A stretch of DNA of 64,000 nt from Pseudomonadota bacterium (lineage in GTDB: Bacteria > Bdellovibrionota > UBA1018 > CAIMNF01). The translations under genes and the position numbers were made by a program. The notes beneath the pieces were generated by a model. That model was given only the letters and a program-made list of their open reading frames with translations. It had not been told where the DNA came from and ran no database searches. Positions 26,618-36,622 of the stretch are shown in pieces. Position 1 is the stretch's first letter. Every line of letters starts with the position of its first letter. The stretch spans positions 186,001 to 250,000 of the forward strand of contig JAIXOQ010000005.1 in assembly GCA_027486675.1 (NCBI GenBank), given 5' to 3'.

Positions 26618-27610
26618 ATGCAGTTTCGGAATATCATCGGGTGCTTTGCCATTTCGAGCCTTGTTCTTCTTTCCTTGCAGGCGTGTTCTTCAAAAAAAGG
26701 TGGGCCAATCCCACCGCGCACGGAGGACACTTCCGATGACAAAGATACGAACAAAACAAGCAGGGGTAAGAAGACAGCTCGAGTTTTAAAAGTAAGCGCA
26801 GCGTTTTCCGATACAGCCAAATTGACAGTTCAGAATAGCACTTCTGGCAAGTTACGGATTTTTACCATTCTAGGAGATTCAGCAAAGAGTGCATTCGATT
26901 CATTTTTGCAGCCAGAAGAGGCAGCGACCGACCCGGAAAACGGAACAAACTACCAAGTCAAATCTGGATTTGGCTTAGAATGCAGAAAAGAAAAGGAATC
27001 AAAAGCGGCTCAATGCCGCTTTGCCTTGGACGCAGATGGTGTTGTGGGCAGAGCTCTACCTTCATATACCTGGAAAGACTCCATCGCAGATCTAGAAGCA
27101 GCAAAGAAAGCCATCAAGAAGATCACCGTGAACTACGACCAGATTGAGATCACCATCAGTGGCTTAGATACAACCTTTGACGACTTCATGACCGATAAGT
27201 CGACCACGGCTCACCTCCAAAGCCTCTCAAAGACGGGCTTTAAGATCATTTTTGACTTAGGCACCGGAGCGCCGATTAAGAATGACACTCAAGTCGGTGC
27301 GACCGAGCAGGTGGTCGTGACTCCAGTGACCCCTGAAGAGAAGCCGGAAGACAAACCAAAGACAGGCGGTGGCCCCGGTATAGAACCACCCGTTAAGCCA
27401 GGACCTTTAGATCCAGGGAAGGACACTCCTCCTCCAACAGAGAAGCCAAAAACAAATCCAAAAAAGAGCACACCCAAGAATCCTAAGAAAGTTCCGCCAA
27501 AAGAGATCGTCCGCGGACAAGGACAAGAGAAACCTATATTCCGTGGCGCAGGAAAAGAGGCACCGAAAGGACGGGGCCAAGATAAGAAGAAAGTAGAAAA
27601 GAAATCATGA
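26618..27610 (+). CDS. Secreted lipoprotein with Pro/Lys-rich tail, unknown
   Basis: 330 residues. The signal ends at the lipobox LQAC-S (about residue 23). Residues about 50-210 form one domain with two cysteines (LECRKEKESKAAQC); from about 225 onward the chain is low-complexity Pro, Lys, Gly and Glu, ending in a basic RGQGQEK/RGAGKEAPKGRGQDKK repeat. The basic tail could bind wall or nucleic acid, but this is speculation. Stop overlaps the next gene start in ATGA. Confidence 0.75.
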   Translation: MQFRNIIGCFAISSLVLLSLQACSSKKGGPIPPRTEDTSDDKDTNKTSRGKKTARVLKVSAAFSDTAKLTVQNSTSGKLRIFTILGDSAKSAFDSFLQPEEAATDPENGTNYQVKSGFGLECRKEKESKAAQCRFALDADGVVGRALPSYTWKDSIADLEAAKKAIKKITVNYDQIEITISGLDTTFDDFMTDKSTTAHLQSLSKTGFKIIFDLGTGAPIKNDTQVGATEQVVVTPVTPEEKPEDKPKTGGGPGIEPPVKPGPLDPGKDTPPPTEKPKTNPKKSTPKNPKKVPPKEIVRGQGQEKPIFRGAGKEAPKGRGQDKKKVEKKS

Positions 27611-28053
27611 AATTTTTAATGTGTTTGTTTGCAGTTTCTTATGGGCTGAATTCAGTAGCGTCAGGGTTCCAGGAAAAGAAGATAAGATTCTGGAGTATCC
27701 CTGGGAACTATATCTATGACGTAACAAAGTACGGTTGGGGGAAGTCTGTCGTCATTAACGATGATGTGGGTGACGGTTACTTCAATGCTTTAAAAGAGAC
27801 TCCAGCCCAAATTACTTGCGGCCATCAGAAGTATGGATCGTACATTTTCTCTCAGTACCATGCGCTCTCCTTTAAGTTCAAAGATGAAGCCGAGTGCATG
27901 AAAGCCGCAAAACTCTTCTCAGGTACGAAGGAAGAGACTCCTTTCGATGTGACCGGGCGATGGGTGATAGGGGCAAAAGGAAAAAATGGGGAGAAAGAAG
28001 TCGAGTATTTCCAAGTCGAGAACGTAGGCCCAGCATTGGGAAAAGTGCAGTAG
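27607..28053 (+). CDS. Small secreted protein, unknown
   Basis: 148 residues. The N-terminus (FLMCLFAVSYGLNSVASG) is a signal peptide. The mature part has two cysteines (ITCGHQ and AECMKA) and no family I know. Coupled to the preceding lipoprotein gene by a four-base overlap; the M3 peptidase gene follows after 23 bp. Confidence 0.7.
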   Translation: MKFLMCLFAVSYGLNSVASGFQEKKIRFWSIPGNYIYDVTKYGWGKSVVINDDVGDGYFNALKETPAQITCGHQKYGSYIFSQYHALSFKFKDEAECMKAAKLFSGTKEETPFDVTGRWVIGAKGKNGEKEVEYFQVENVGPALGKVQ

Positions 28054-28076
28054 TCGTGATCCACTTCTCTTACCAA

Positions 28077-30248
28077 ATGAAAATCGTGTTTGTTGTCTTG
28101 GTGGTACTCGCTCTTGGATCATCCCAGAGTTGGGCATTTCCATATCCAATGTCGAGGTCCGCTTTCACCTGTAAATATTATGTAGAGGTGAATGATAAGA
28201 CTCCAAAGTGGGTGCTTGAGAATCCCTTACTACGGTTCTCGGATCTTCCTTTCGGAGCGATCCCGTTTGAACTCATTCAGGAGAGTCACCTTGAGCCGGC
28301 TCTGCGGGTAACACACGAGGCTTGCAAAGAGCGAGTAGGCAAACTCATACATAACGATGAAGAACCAACTTTTCAGAACACGATAGTTGCCATCGAAGAA
28401 TCATTCGAGCCAGCTAGCATGGCACTCCATGTACTCCACCATATGGTTTCCAGCCGTTCATCTCCCCACATACAAAAGATCTCAAAGGTATGGCGATCGC
28501 GATTTAGAAAGGTCTCAGATAGCCTTTCTTTGAATCCAACCTTGTTTTCAAGGATTGAGAAGCTGGTACTCAGTAAAGAAAGGTTGGGGCTTACTCCCGT
28601 GCAAGAGAGGCTTCTATTGCGCACGTATAACTCAATGAAGGCGGCTGGAGCACGCTTAGGTCCAGAGGTGCGCAAAGAAATTGCAAAACTCGAGTTAAGG
28701 ATCAGCAGGCTCCAGCTGGAGTTCGGGAACAATTACAAAGAATCTATGTTTCAGACTGGGCTGTACATGAGCGATCGAGAAGCACTCACCGGTGTCCCAG
28801 AAGAGTTAGTCAATAGGGCTCAAGAACTTGCACTGAAAGAAGGCAAGTCAAAAGGTTTTACGATCAGTCTAGACACTAATACCTATATATACTTCATGAC
28901 CTATCTTGAGAATCGCTCAGTCAGAAAGAGGTTGCATAATCTCTTCTCTCAGATAGCAACTACAGGAAAAACAAATAATCTAAAAGTTGCACTGAAGATT
29001 GCGAATCTCAGACAGAAGGTATCTTTGCTTCGGGGCTTTAAGAGCTTTGCCGACTTCCAACTCAAGGACCGGGTCGAGGCAGATCCAAAAGTAGTGCGAA
29101 AATTCTTAGAAGACCTCGGACAGAAATATCTTGCTGCTGCAAAAAAGGAAATGGCTGAGCTTGAAGCCTTTGCTGGACATAAAATCGAACCCCACGATTT
29201 CTACTTCTATTCTCAAAAGCTCAAGAAAAGTCTTTTTCAGTTTGATCCAAAAGAGGTGAGAGAATACTTTCAGCTGGAGAATGTCGTCGCAGGGGCGATG
29301 ACCGTGGCCAAGCGCCTTTATAATATCACTGGTACCCTTAGACCTGATCTAGGTAATCCAAAGCCCAGGTTAGATGCTTTTGAATTTACAGATGATCACT
29401 CAGGCGAGCACCTCGCCTTATACTATTTAGACCCCCTAGGGAGAGCGAATAAATCTCAGAATCCTCACAATAGAAATCTACAACCTACCGGAATCTTCTT
29501 TGGAGATCATCGTCGACCGCACGTGCTTAATTCTTTGAATGAATCTCCCCCTAATCCTGACACTGGTGTAACTCTGCTGAGTCACAATGGGGTCAGAACC
29601 AATTTTCACGAATTCGGTCACGGACTACAGGGAATGTTAACCGTCGGTGACTATACAAGTTTGCTAGGTACTAATGTACCTCGTGATGTCCTAGAACTTC
29701 CGTCGCAATTTTTTGAACGATGGGCTTTCCAGCCAGAGGTTCTGGCCCTTTATGCGAAACACCACATCACAGGAGAACCCATGCCGAAGCACCTTGTGGA
29801 TGGGCTGTATGCATCAGAGCGTTTTCAGGCAGGAACAAATGGGTTGATACAGATTCGGTATGCCTTACTCGATTTTGCCTGGCATGACGGGACTGTACAG
29901 TTGCCAAAATCAGTGACCGATATCCTCGCATGGGAATCCGAAGTGCTCGCTCCTTGGACGGTAGATAATGTTTACACCCGAACGATATCTCAGCGATTTA
30001 CGCATGCATTTGAGTCCGGTTACGCAGCTGGGTACTACGTCTATAAAAGAGCAGAGGTGAATGCTGCCTCTGCCTTCCGTCCATTCCGAGAATACGGCCT
30101 CTTCAACCAAGAATGGGCAAAGAAATTTCGGGAAACGATCTTAGAGCGTGGAAATCAGGAAGATGCGAGGGAACTCTTTCGTCGGTTCTTAGGCCATGAC
30201 CCAGATATCAACGACCTACTCCGCGAAGAGGGACTTTACGAGCCCTAG
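28077..30248 (+). CDS. Secreted M3-family oligopeptidase (PrlC/Dcp-like)
   Basis: Zinc metallopeptidase that degrades short peptides. 723 residues from ATG 28077, which begins a signal peptide (IVFVVLVVLALGSSQSWA); a longer frame from 27894 lies over the previous gene. The active site NFHEFGHGLQ has HEFGH at 511-515, and the third zinc ligand glutamate is expected in the LELPSQFFERWAF helix. The N-terminal helical part matches the family, e.g. EPTFQNTIVAIEE. Family members are mostly cytoplasmic; a signal peptide points to periplasmic or exported action. No strong ribosome site is visible before the ATG; a GTG at 28056 is an alternative. Confidence 0.9.
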   Translation: MKIVFVVLVVLALGSSQSWAFPYPMSRSAFTCKYYVEVNDKTPKWVLENPLLRFSDLPFGAIPFELIQESHLEPALRVTHEACKERVGKLIHNDEEPTFQNTIVAIEESFEPASMALHVLHHMVSSRSSPHIQKISKVWRSRFRKVSDSLSLNPTLFSRIEKLVLSKERLGLTPVQERLLLRTYNSMKAAGARLGPEVRKEIAKLELRISRLQLEFGNNYKESMFQTGLYMSDREALTGVPEELVNRAQELALKEGKSKGFTISLDTNTYIYFMTYLENRSVRKRLHNLFSQIATTGKTNNLKVALKIANLRQKVSLLRGFKSFADFQLKDRVEADPKVVRKFLEDLGQKYLAAAKKEMAELEAFAGHKIEPHDFYFYSQKLKKSLFQFDPKEVREYFQLENVVAGAMTVAKRLYNITGTLRPDLGNPKPRLDAFEFTDDHSGEHLALYYLDPLGRANKSQNPHNRNLQPTGIFFGDHRRPHVLNSLNESPPNPDTGVTLLSHNGVRTNFHEFGHGLQGMLTVGDYTSLLGTNVPRDVLELPSQFFERWAFQPEVLALYAKHHITGEPMPKHLVDGLYASERFQAGTNGLIQIRYALLDFAWHDGTVQLPKSVTDILAWESEVLAPWTVDNVYTRTISQRFTHAFESGYAAGYYVYKRAEVNAASAFRPFREYGLFNQEWAKKFRETILERGNQEDARELFRRFLGHDPDINDLLREEGLYEP

Positions 30249-30266
30249 TGTGATTCTATAAGAGTC

Positions 30267-31724
30267 ATGCTGTCGCTGCTTTCTGTCTTCTTACCGCTTG
30301 TCACATGGGCAAGCTCCCCAGTCATTGTGGGATCAAAGGCTTTCACTGAAGGATATGTCTTAGGCGAATTGATTGCTCAGACCCTAGAGTCGGTTCCAAA
30401 TCTTCAGGTCGATCGTAAACTTGGTTTAGGAAACACCGGAATCGTCGTTCAAGCATTGCAGAGCGGCGCAATAGATCTTTATGTAGAATACACAGGCACG
30501 ATCGCCGAGGCGATCTTAAAGAACCCTACTTTAAAATCACACAAACAAATTGAAGCTGCTCTAACGTCAGAACATCTTGTGATTTCTCAGTCCTTGGGAT
30601 TTAGCAATAATTACGCCTTGGCTGTGCCTAGGGATCTAGCTGAGAAATACAATCTAAGGAACATAAGCGACCTCATACGCGTGATGGATATGATTAAGAG
30701 CGTATTCAGTCACGAGTTCGTCACGCGTGCGGATGGGTTGGTGGGCCTCTCTAAACACTATGGTTTACCCCTAGAATCCTTGGGCGATCCAGTGAGTCAC
30801 GCCCTGGGATACACCGCACTTGCAAGCGGCCATGCCCAACTGATCGATGCATATACCACGGACGCTAAAATTGAATCCTTAGGGCTGGTTGTTCTTGTAG
30901 ATGATCGACACTACTTCCCAAAGTATGAAGCCGTCATTTTGGCCCAACAACAGTTCGTTCTCAAAAATCCTACGATCTGGAAAGCACTTACAGCACTGGA
31001 AGGGACACTCACTGAAACAATCCTGCAGAAGTTAAACGCCAAGGTCACTATTGATCACGAATCAGTTGCGACGGTAGTCCGCGAATACTTGGGAAAGAAT
31101 TCCATTGATGGAAATTTAGCCTCAACAGTCTTGAAGAGAATCTTAGGACGCACGCTCGAACATCTCTTTTTGGTCGGTATGGCGCTGTTGTTTGCAATCT
31201 TTGTCGGTGTACCCATGGGGGTGATTGCTGCAAGGCATAAGAAAATCGCAGACTGGAGCATCGGTGCGACGAGCATCATTCAAACCATTCCTGCCCTAGC
31301 TTTGCTTTGTTTTCTGGTGCCCGTCTTTGGAATCGGTACTTACCCAGCTGTGGTTGCCCTTTGCCTCTATGGTTTACTTCCTGTGCTCGTTTCAACTGTG
31401 ATCGGGATACAGGGAGTGGATAACAAGTTAATTGAAGGAGCCCGTGCGCTCAGCCTGAGCCCGCTTAGAATCTTGGTTTCTATTGAACTCCCGATCGCAG
31501 CCAGCACGATTTTAGGCGGCATTCGAAGCACTGTTGTCATTTCTATCGGGACAGCAACACTTGCAGCATTAGTGGGTGCCGGCGGATATGGAGTGCCTAT
31601 CGTTTCAGGCCTCGCGATCAATGATACAAGAATGATTCTTTCCGGTGCGATCCCAGCTGCCCTCATGGCCATGGGCGCGCATTTTCTCTTGAACATCGGC
31701 GCTAACAGGTTTGACTGGAGATAG
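30267..31724 (+). CDS. Fused substrate-binding and permease ABC subunit, quaternary-amine/osmolyte type
   Basis: 485 residues. After a signal peptide, about 17-285 is an OpuAC/ProX-type binding domain (IVGSKAFTEGYVLGELIAQ, LGNTGIVVQALQSGAIDLYVEYTGT, ALGYTALASGHAQLIDAYTTDAKI). From about 290 there are roughly six helices with the permease EAA-type loop EGARALSLSPLRILVSIELPIA. Known fusions of this family put the permease first and the binding domain last; here the order is reversed. Osmoprotectant, choline or ergothioneine-like uptake is likely. No ATPase gene lies beside it in this window, so it must be encoded elsewhere. Confidence 0.88.
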   Translation: MLSLLSVFLPLVTWASSPVIVGSKAFTEGYVLGELIAQTLESVPNLQVDRKLGLGNTGIVVQALQSGAIDLYVEYTGTIAEAILKNPTLKSHKQIEAALTSEHLVISQSLGFSNNYALAVPRDLAEKYNLRNISDLIRVMDMIKSVFSHEFVTRADGLVGLSKHYGLPLESLGDPVSHALGYTALASGHAQLIDAYTTDAKIESLGLVVLVDDRHYFPKYEAVILAQQQFVLKNPTIWKALTALEGTLTETILQKLNAKVTIDHESVATVVREYLGKNSIDGNLASTVLKRILGRTLEHLFLVGMALLFAIFVGVPMGVIAARHKKIADWSIGATSIIQTIPALALLCFLVPVFGIGTYPAVVALCLYGLLPVLVSTVIGIQGVDNKLIEGARALSLSPLRILVSIELPIAASTILGGIRSTVVISIGTATLAALVGAGGYGVPIVSGLAINDTRMILSGAIPAALMAMGAHFLLNIGANRFDWR

Positions 31725-31753
31725 GGAATTCTGAAAGTAAATGATGCTCGATC

Positions 31754-32599
31754 TCAAAACACCATCGTTAGGCCACTGTAGACATCTTTGGTCGCACGAA
31801 AGTACGCGCCTGATATCTTTTGTATATAGCCGATTTCTAGGCCCAAACGTTCGGTGAGTGTTATGGCAGCAATTGCAGTAACACCGACTCGAAAGCCTCG
31901 AAAACCAACAAGCCCGTAGATCGGGTCATTGCGCTCTGTCACATCCGATTCAAAGAACGGTCCACCTTTGATCAAGATTCCCGAGGTGATGGACTTGGGC
32001 AGGCGAATACCCAGTAAGCCCGAAAACACCAAGGCAGCATTCTGATCTCGCCGTTTATTCACGGTATAGCCGCTTCCATAGTAGGTGAGCAGCTCAAACT
32101 GAGTGCGATCTGAGATCTGGAATCCAGATTGGATCCCTATCCCAAGGGTATCGATCCGTGACTTTCCAAATTTTTCGGTGTTTAACGCCACCGGGACAGA
32201 ATATCGAAGGAACCAACCCACTTGACGCGTGGCTTCGTGAACAAAATTTCCTGCAACCTCTAACCCCAGAAGATGACCTGTGTCCCGACCATAGGTAGCT
32301 GTGTTGTTTATGGATTCTGCACCATTGATAAAGAAGGATCCGAAAGCGTGAACCGAGAAATCCTCAATTCCTGCGACGGTGCCCATATTGGTTCCAAGTC
32401 GGTAGGCGTACTCCATAATTGAAGCTTTTTCTTTGATCTCACTTTCAGGAATATTCTGCGATCCAAGTAAACCAAATTCTCTGCTTCCGCGAATCTGGGC
32501 GTCCCATTCCGTGGGTGCTGCCGCAACAGAACCCTGGACATAGGCATATGCCACTGGCTCAAACCCAAATACAGCAACTGCAAATAAAAGACTATTCAT
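31754..32599 (-). CDS. Outer-membrane beta-barrel protein, unknown
   Basis: 281 residues. The signal peptide ends about VAYA-YVQG. The mature chain has many alternating strands (LLGLEVAGNFVHEATRQVGWFLRYS, RTQFELLTYYGSGYTV, RVGVTAIAAITLTERLGLEIGY) and ends in MVF, the terminal phenylalanine used by the BAM machinery. No family recognised. It follows the thioredoxin gene by 2 bp, so it is probably the third gene of the ccdA operon. Confidence 0.75.
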   Translation of the reverse strand: MNSLLFAVAVFGFEPVAYAYVQGSVAAAPTEWDAQIRGSREFGLLGSQNIPESEIKEKASIMEYAYRLGTNMGTVAGIEDFSVHAFGSFFINGAESINNTATYGRDTGHLLGLEVAGNFVHEATRQVGWFLRYSVPVALNTEKFGKSRIDTLGIGIQSGFQISDRTQFELLTYYGSGYTVNKRRDQNAALVFSGLLGIRLPKSITSGILIKGGPFFESDVTERNDPIYGLVGFRGFRVGVTAIAAITLTERLGLEIGYIQKISGAYFRATKDVYSGLTMVF

Positions 32600-32601
32600 A
32601 A

Positions 32602-33078
32602 CTATTGTTTCACTCCGTGAGAGGGTTTCTCTGGCCCACTTTTAGATGCACTAACATCGCCCCCCGCTTTTGCTTTTTCAGACGGTGAAACTGGCTTTGC
32701 ACCTGCGATGACAAACTGCCGGATATCATCTTCAGAAGTGAGGCCAGTAGCCCTTTTTGTTTCAACCATTCCCTGCAACACCACAAAAGTAGATTGGCTA
32801 TTGACTCCAAATGCCTTTTTTACAGCCGACTCATCGTCGTAATCCACCTCAACAAGTTCAACTCCCTTGAGATCTCCCGCGTCTTTCAGGCGTGCTAGTA
32901 CCTTCTTTTGAACCCGACATGTCGGACACCACGTCGCAGTGAAATCTAGGAGCTGCGTTTTACCCGACGCCTGATTCAGCGCAATCTGCTTCTGTACGGC
33001 TGTCTGGTCCTCCGCAAATGCAAAACCACCACACAGCATTAACAAACTCACTACGATACCTTTAACTGAACTCATCAT
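32602..33078 (-). CDS. Secreted thioredoxin-fold protein
   Basis: 158 residues from ATG 33078 (M-M start; the frame extends to 33117). A signal peptide (VVSLLMLCGGFAFA-E) exports it. The thioredoxin fold carries WCPTC, and LDFTATWCPTCRVQKKV with VELVEVDYDD and STFVVLQG match the DsbD C-terminal/TlpA-like type, which passes electrons to periplasmic disulfides. Directly behind ccdA, so it likely receives electrons from that membrane protein. The C-terminus is a Ser/Lys/Pro tail. Confidence 0.9.
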   Translation of the reverse strand: MMSSVKGIVVSLLMLCGGFAFAEDQTAVQKQIALNQASGKTQLLDFTATWCPTCRVQKKVLARLKDAGDLKGVELVEVDYDDESAVKKAFGVNSQSTFVVLQGMVETKRATGLTSEDDIRQFVIAGAKPVSPSEKAKAGGDVSASKSGPEKPSHGVKQ

Positions 33079-33089
33079 TTCTTCATTCA

Positions 33090-33848
33090 CTAGTATTTTG
33101 TAATCCATTCCACCCACGCATCTGGGAGAAGGTCTAAAAGCCAGGCCTCAACGTTACGATCCCAATGAGTGACAATGGATACCCCGACGAGAATCAAAGC
33201 CACTCCTATGTACTTCTTAAATCTCGAGCTATTTTGCAGGAGCTTATTGCGATTTCTTTTCATCCAACTCTGAGATGCGTAACTCAATAGCAAAAGAGGG
33301 AGCGCTGAGCCCGCACTAAAGGTCATGAGCAAAAAGATCCCCTGCGACCGTGTTTCCTGGGCTGCGGCCAGTCCGGCAGCTGCTCCGAGAAGTGGGCCGG
33401 TGCAAGGACTCCAAATCGCACCCAACAAACAACCAATCAAAAACTGACCGCCTAAGCCAGATGCACTCACACGAGAAGCGGCGCCATCTGCCGAAGTTGC
33501 AAGTCCAGAAAAACGAACAGAGATCCAATCCTGAAGCTTCTGGGAAAGGAGCACCATTCCAGAGAAAGCAATCAATACAGCACCAAAGGTGCGGATACCT
33601 TCCGCGCTAACACTAAGACTTTGTCCAAATGCAGCAAGCGTTGCGCCAACGAAAGTAAAAGAGAACATCAACCCTAAGGCAAGTCCGACGGGCCCATATC
33701 GGTGTGCAGTGAGCGATGATGTTGCGACCATGGGGACAGCCGGGAGCACACAAGGGGAAAGGATCGCTAGAGAACCGGCAAAGAAGGCGGTTAGGAATTG
33801 CACTGTACCCACTGTTTGTGTTGCTGATTCAACTGGCATGGGAGTCAC
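33090..33848 (-). CDS. ccdA: CcdA-type thiol-disulfide transmembrane transporter
   Basis: Carries reducing equivalents from cytoplasmic thioredoxin to the periplasm, needed for cytochrome c maturation among others. 252 residues with six helices and the two redox-proline motifs SPCVLPAVP (helix 1) and SPCTGP (helix 4). The first codon is GTG at 33848; an ATG at 33839 is an equally likely start. The thioredoxin gene follows after 11 bp. This pair may reduce the thiols of apo-cytochromes for the cbb3 subunits encoded 8 kb away, which is an inference. Confidence 0.92.
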   Translation of the reverse strand: MTPMPVESATQTVGTVQFLTAFFAGSLAILSPCVLPAVPMVATSSLTAHRYGPVGLALGLMFSFTFVGATLAAFGQSLSVSAEGIRTFGAVLIAFSGMVLLSQKLQDWISVRFSGLATSADGAASRVSASGLGGQFLIGCLLGAIWSPCTGPLLGAAAGLAAAQETRSQGIFLLMTFSAGSALPLLLLSYASQSWMKRNRNKLLQNSSRFKKYIGVALILVGVSIVTHWDRNVEAWLLDLLPDAWVEWITKY

Positions 33849-33890
33849 TTTACTTCGTAACCATCTAATCTACAATAGGTGGTTACCAAT

Positions 33891-34445
33891 ATGCCCTTAA
33901 CCGATTTTATCGCTGTCGGCGGCGCCAGGATTTTAGACTTCTGCAATACGAAGGTGGTGCATACCAACTACACAGAAGACACACTCCTCACGCCAGATGA
34001 TCTGAAGCGATTTATAAAAGTGTTCTTTCATCTCCGTCAGAGCGTTACTGAGCCAGCGTTTGAAAGGACGCTACTGTTACGGACGCACCTTCGGGACTAT
34101 TTTGAAACTCTGCACTCAAGGTCACGACACTCCCTCGCCATCGATAGATTGAATACTTTTATTGAGAATGAAGCAGGTTCTATTGCACTCACGCTGAAAG
34201 CTGAGATGAATTGTCCTTTGGTCTGGAGAACTGAAAGCAGTCGGGCTGCCCCAAGCATTCTGCTGCAGGAGTTTTTTTCGTTTTTACTCAATGCAAAAAA
34301 GGACCGAATCAGGAAGTGTAAGAATCCAAACTGTTCCCATATTTTTTATGATAACAGCCGGAATAGTAAACGACTGTGGTGCGCGATGGATAGCTGTGGA
34401 AACATCATGAAAGTTCGAGCATTTCGTACTCGAAGTCAGAAATAG
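33891..34445 (+). CDS. CGNR zinc-finger (ABATE-type) putative regulator
   Basis: 184 residues. The start at ATG 33891 has GGTGG eight bases upstream. The N-terminal domain (GGARILDFCNT ... LRDYFETLHSR) matches the stress-induced ABATE-like domain, and the C-terminus has a zinc ribbon RKCKNPNCSHIFYDNSRNSKRLWCAMDSCGN, i.e. CxxxxC plus CxxxxCGN, which is the CGNR signature with isoleucine in the final position. Such proteins are thought to be DNA-binding regulators. It is divergent from ccdA with 42 bp between starts, so it may control that operon. Confidence 0.85.
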   Translation: MPLTDFIAVGGARILDFCNTKVVHTNYTEDTLLTPDDLKRFIKVFFHLRQSVTEPAFERTLLLRTHLRDYFETLHSRSRHSLAIDRLNTFIENEAGSIALTLKAEMNCPLVWRTESSRAAPSILLQEFFSFLLNAKKDRIRKCKNPNCSHIFYDNSRNSKRLWCAMDSCGNIMKVRAFRTRSQK

Positions 34446-34474
34446 ATCGAAACCGTACGGCGGACTTGGAGCCT

Positions 34475-35176
34475 ATGAAGTACAAACTCTTCCTTTTTGA
34501 CCTAGACGACACTCTCTTAGACTTTTCTGCATCGGAAAAGCTGTCCTTCATTCACACCATGGAAAGCTTAGGCGTTGAAATAGCGCATGACGTGGTTTTT
34601 CAAAGATACCAGGTTGAAAATCGCGCTTTGTGGGCATTGTTTGAAGAAGGAAAGACAACTAAGGATCACCTTAAGGTCGAACGGTTTCGACGAACTTTCT
34701 CTTCCTTGGATTTAGAACTAGATCCGGAGTTCGCAAGCCATCGTTACTTAGAAGCACTCCCTGAAACCGTGGTCCTGATTGACCATGCCGAAGAGATTTG
34801 CAAGTGGGCCAGCGAGCGAGGCGAAGTCGGCATTATCACGAACGGTATTCATGCAACGCAGATCCGACGCATTGAGAAATCGCCTCTTGCTCGGTACCTA
34901 AGCTTTATCAGTGTGTCTGAGGATTGCGGCTTCGCTAAGCCCGATATTCGTTTCTTTGAGTACAGCATCCAGATGGCCAAAAATTTCAGTAAAGACTCAA
35001 CCCTCGTGATCGGCGATCGACTTGAGACTGATATCTTGGGTGCGAGCCTCTTTGGCGTGGACAGTGTGTGGTTCAACCGAAATGGCATGGCCCTGACCGA
35101 CTTTGATTCGCAGGACCCGCCGACCCCTACTCATCAAATTCGACATTTGAAGGAGCTAAAGGAACTCCTTCGCTAA
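34475..35176 (+). CDS. HAD-superfamily hydrolase, YjjG-like nucleotidase
   Basis: 233 residues. The catalytic motif DLDDTLLDF lies at the N-terminus, ITNG is motif II and GDRLETDILGA is motif IV, with KPD as motif III. The overall layout matches YjjG 5'-nucleotidases, which remove non-canonical pyrimidine nucleotides, a house-cleaning job similar to Maf nearby. The HAD family is broad, so the exact substrate is uncertain. The start is the ATG at 34475 (GGAG three bases upstream). Confidence 0.85.
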   Translation: MKYKLFLFDLDDTLLDFSASEKLSFIHTMESLGVEIAHDVVFQRYQVENRALWALFEEGKTTKDHLKVERFRRTFSSLDLELDPEFASHRYLEALPETVVLIDHAEEICKWASERGEVGIITNGIHATQIRRIEKSPLARYLSFISVSEDCGFAKPDIRFFEYSIQMAKNFSKDSTLVIGDRLETDILGASLFGVDSVWFNRNGMALTDFDSQDPPTPTHQIRHLKELKELLR

Positions 35177-35209
35177 CACAAATCCCTCTCTCTCCCGAGC
35201 ACCCCACAG

Positions 35210-35299
35210 TTATTTCCCTCTTCCTAACCAATTATATTCGACGAACCCTTAACTCTGCCGGGTGAGCTCGAATGTAATTGGTTAGGAAGAGGGAAATAA
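35210..35299. terminator. Very long near-perfect inverted repeat, bidirectional terminator-like
   Basis: A 32-base arm at 35210-35241 pairs with 35268-35299 with a single mismatch, leaving a 26-base loop. It lies one base downstream of tRNA-Arg (minus strand) and downstream of the YjjG gene (plus strand), so it could end both transcripts. The arms begin and end with TTATTTCCCTCTTCC / GGAAGAGGGAAATAA. Confidence 0.8.
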
Positions 35300-35300
35300 G

Positions 35301-36022
<722 letters not shown>

Positions 36023-36050
<28 letters not shown>

Positions 36051-36622
36051 GGTGCTAGATCCTCCAGCAACTCTGCCACGGGCAGGCCCACGATATTTGT
36101 GTAACTGCCGCGTACAGCACGAATCAGAATCATACCCAGGGCTTGTGCACCGTAGGCTCCCGCCTTATCTAGTCCCTCGCCACTTGCTGCATAGGCTGAA
36201 ATTTCTTTTCCCGATAGACGGCGAAACTCAACTGCCGTTTTCACCACGCGCTTCACAGCTACAGTCTTGCCCGAAGTCCTAGCTAAAATGCAGTAGGCCG
36301 TCAAAACGTGGTGCACCCGACCTTGAAGCAAACGAATCATTCGTGCCGCATCTGCAATATCTTTTGGCTTCTCTAAGACTTTTTTCCCGCCAGGTGCAAC
36401 CACCGTTGTGTCGGCTGCGATCACGACGCAGTCGGAATCATCCTGAAGATCGCTCAAAACGCGATCCGCTTTCATACGCGCCAAACGAAGTACCATTTGA
36501 GATGGCGATTCTCCACGCACTCTAAACTCCTCCACCTTTGGAGCAATCACCTCAAACGATAGCCCACAGGAACTTAGAAGCTCCCTCCTACGAGGTGACT
36601 GAGAGGACAGGATCAACCTCAT
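36023..36622 (-). CDS. maf: Maf-family nucleotide pyrophosphatase
   Basis: Hydrolyses non-canonical or modified nucleoside triphosphates, and is also linked to division control in some bacteria. 199 residues; the opening LILSSQSPRRRELLSSCG is the canonical Maf start (S-x-SPRR), and VIAADTTVVAPGGKKVLEKP and GLDKAGAYGAQALG carry catalytic acids. It overlaps HATPase gene stop (ATGA) and the yggS start. Confidence 0.95.

Noticed and set aside
33879-33890. A GTG at 33879 as the start of the CGNR gene
   Set aside because: It lies on the ribosome-binding GGTGG that serves the ATG at 33891.
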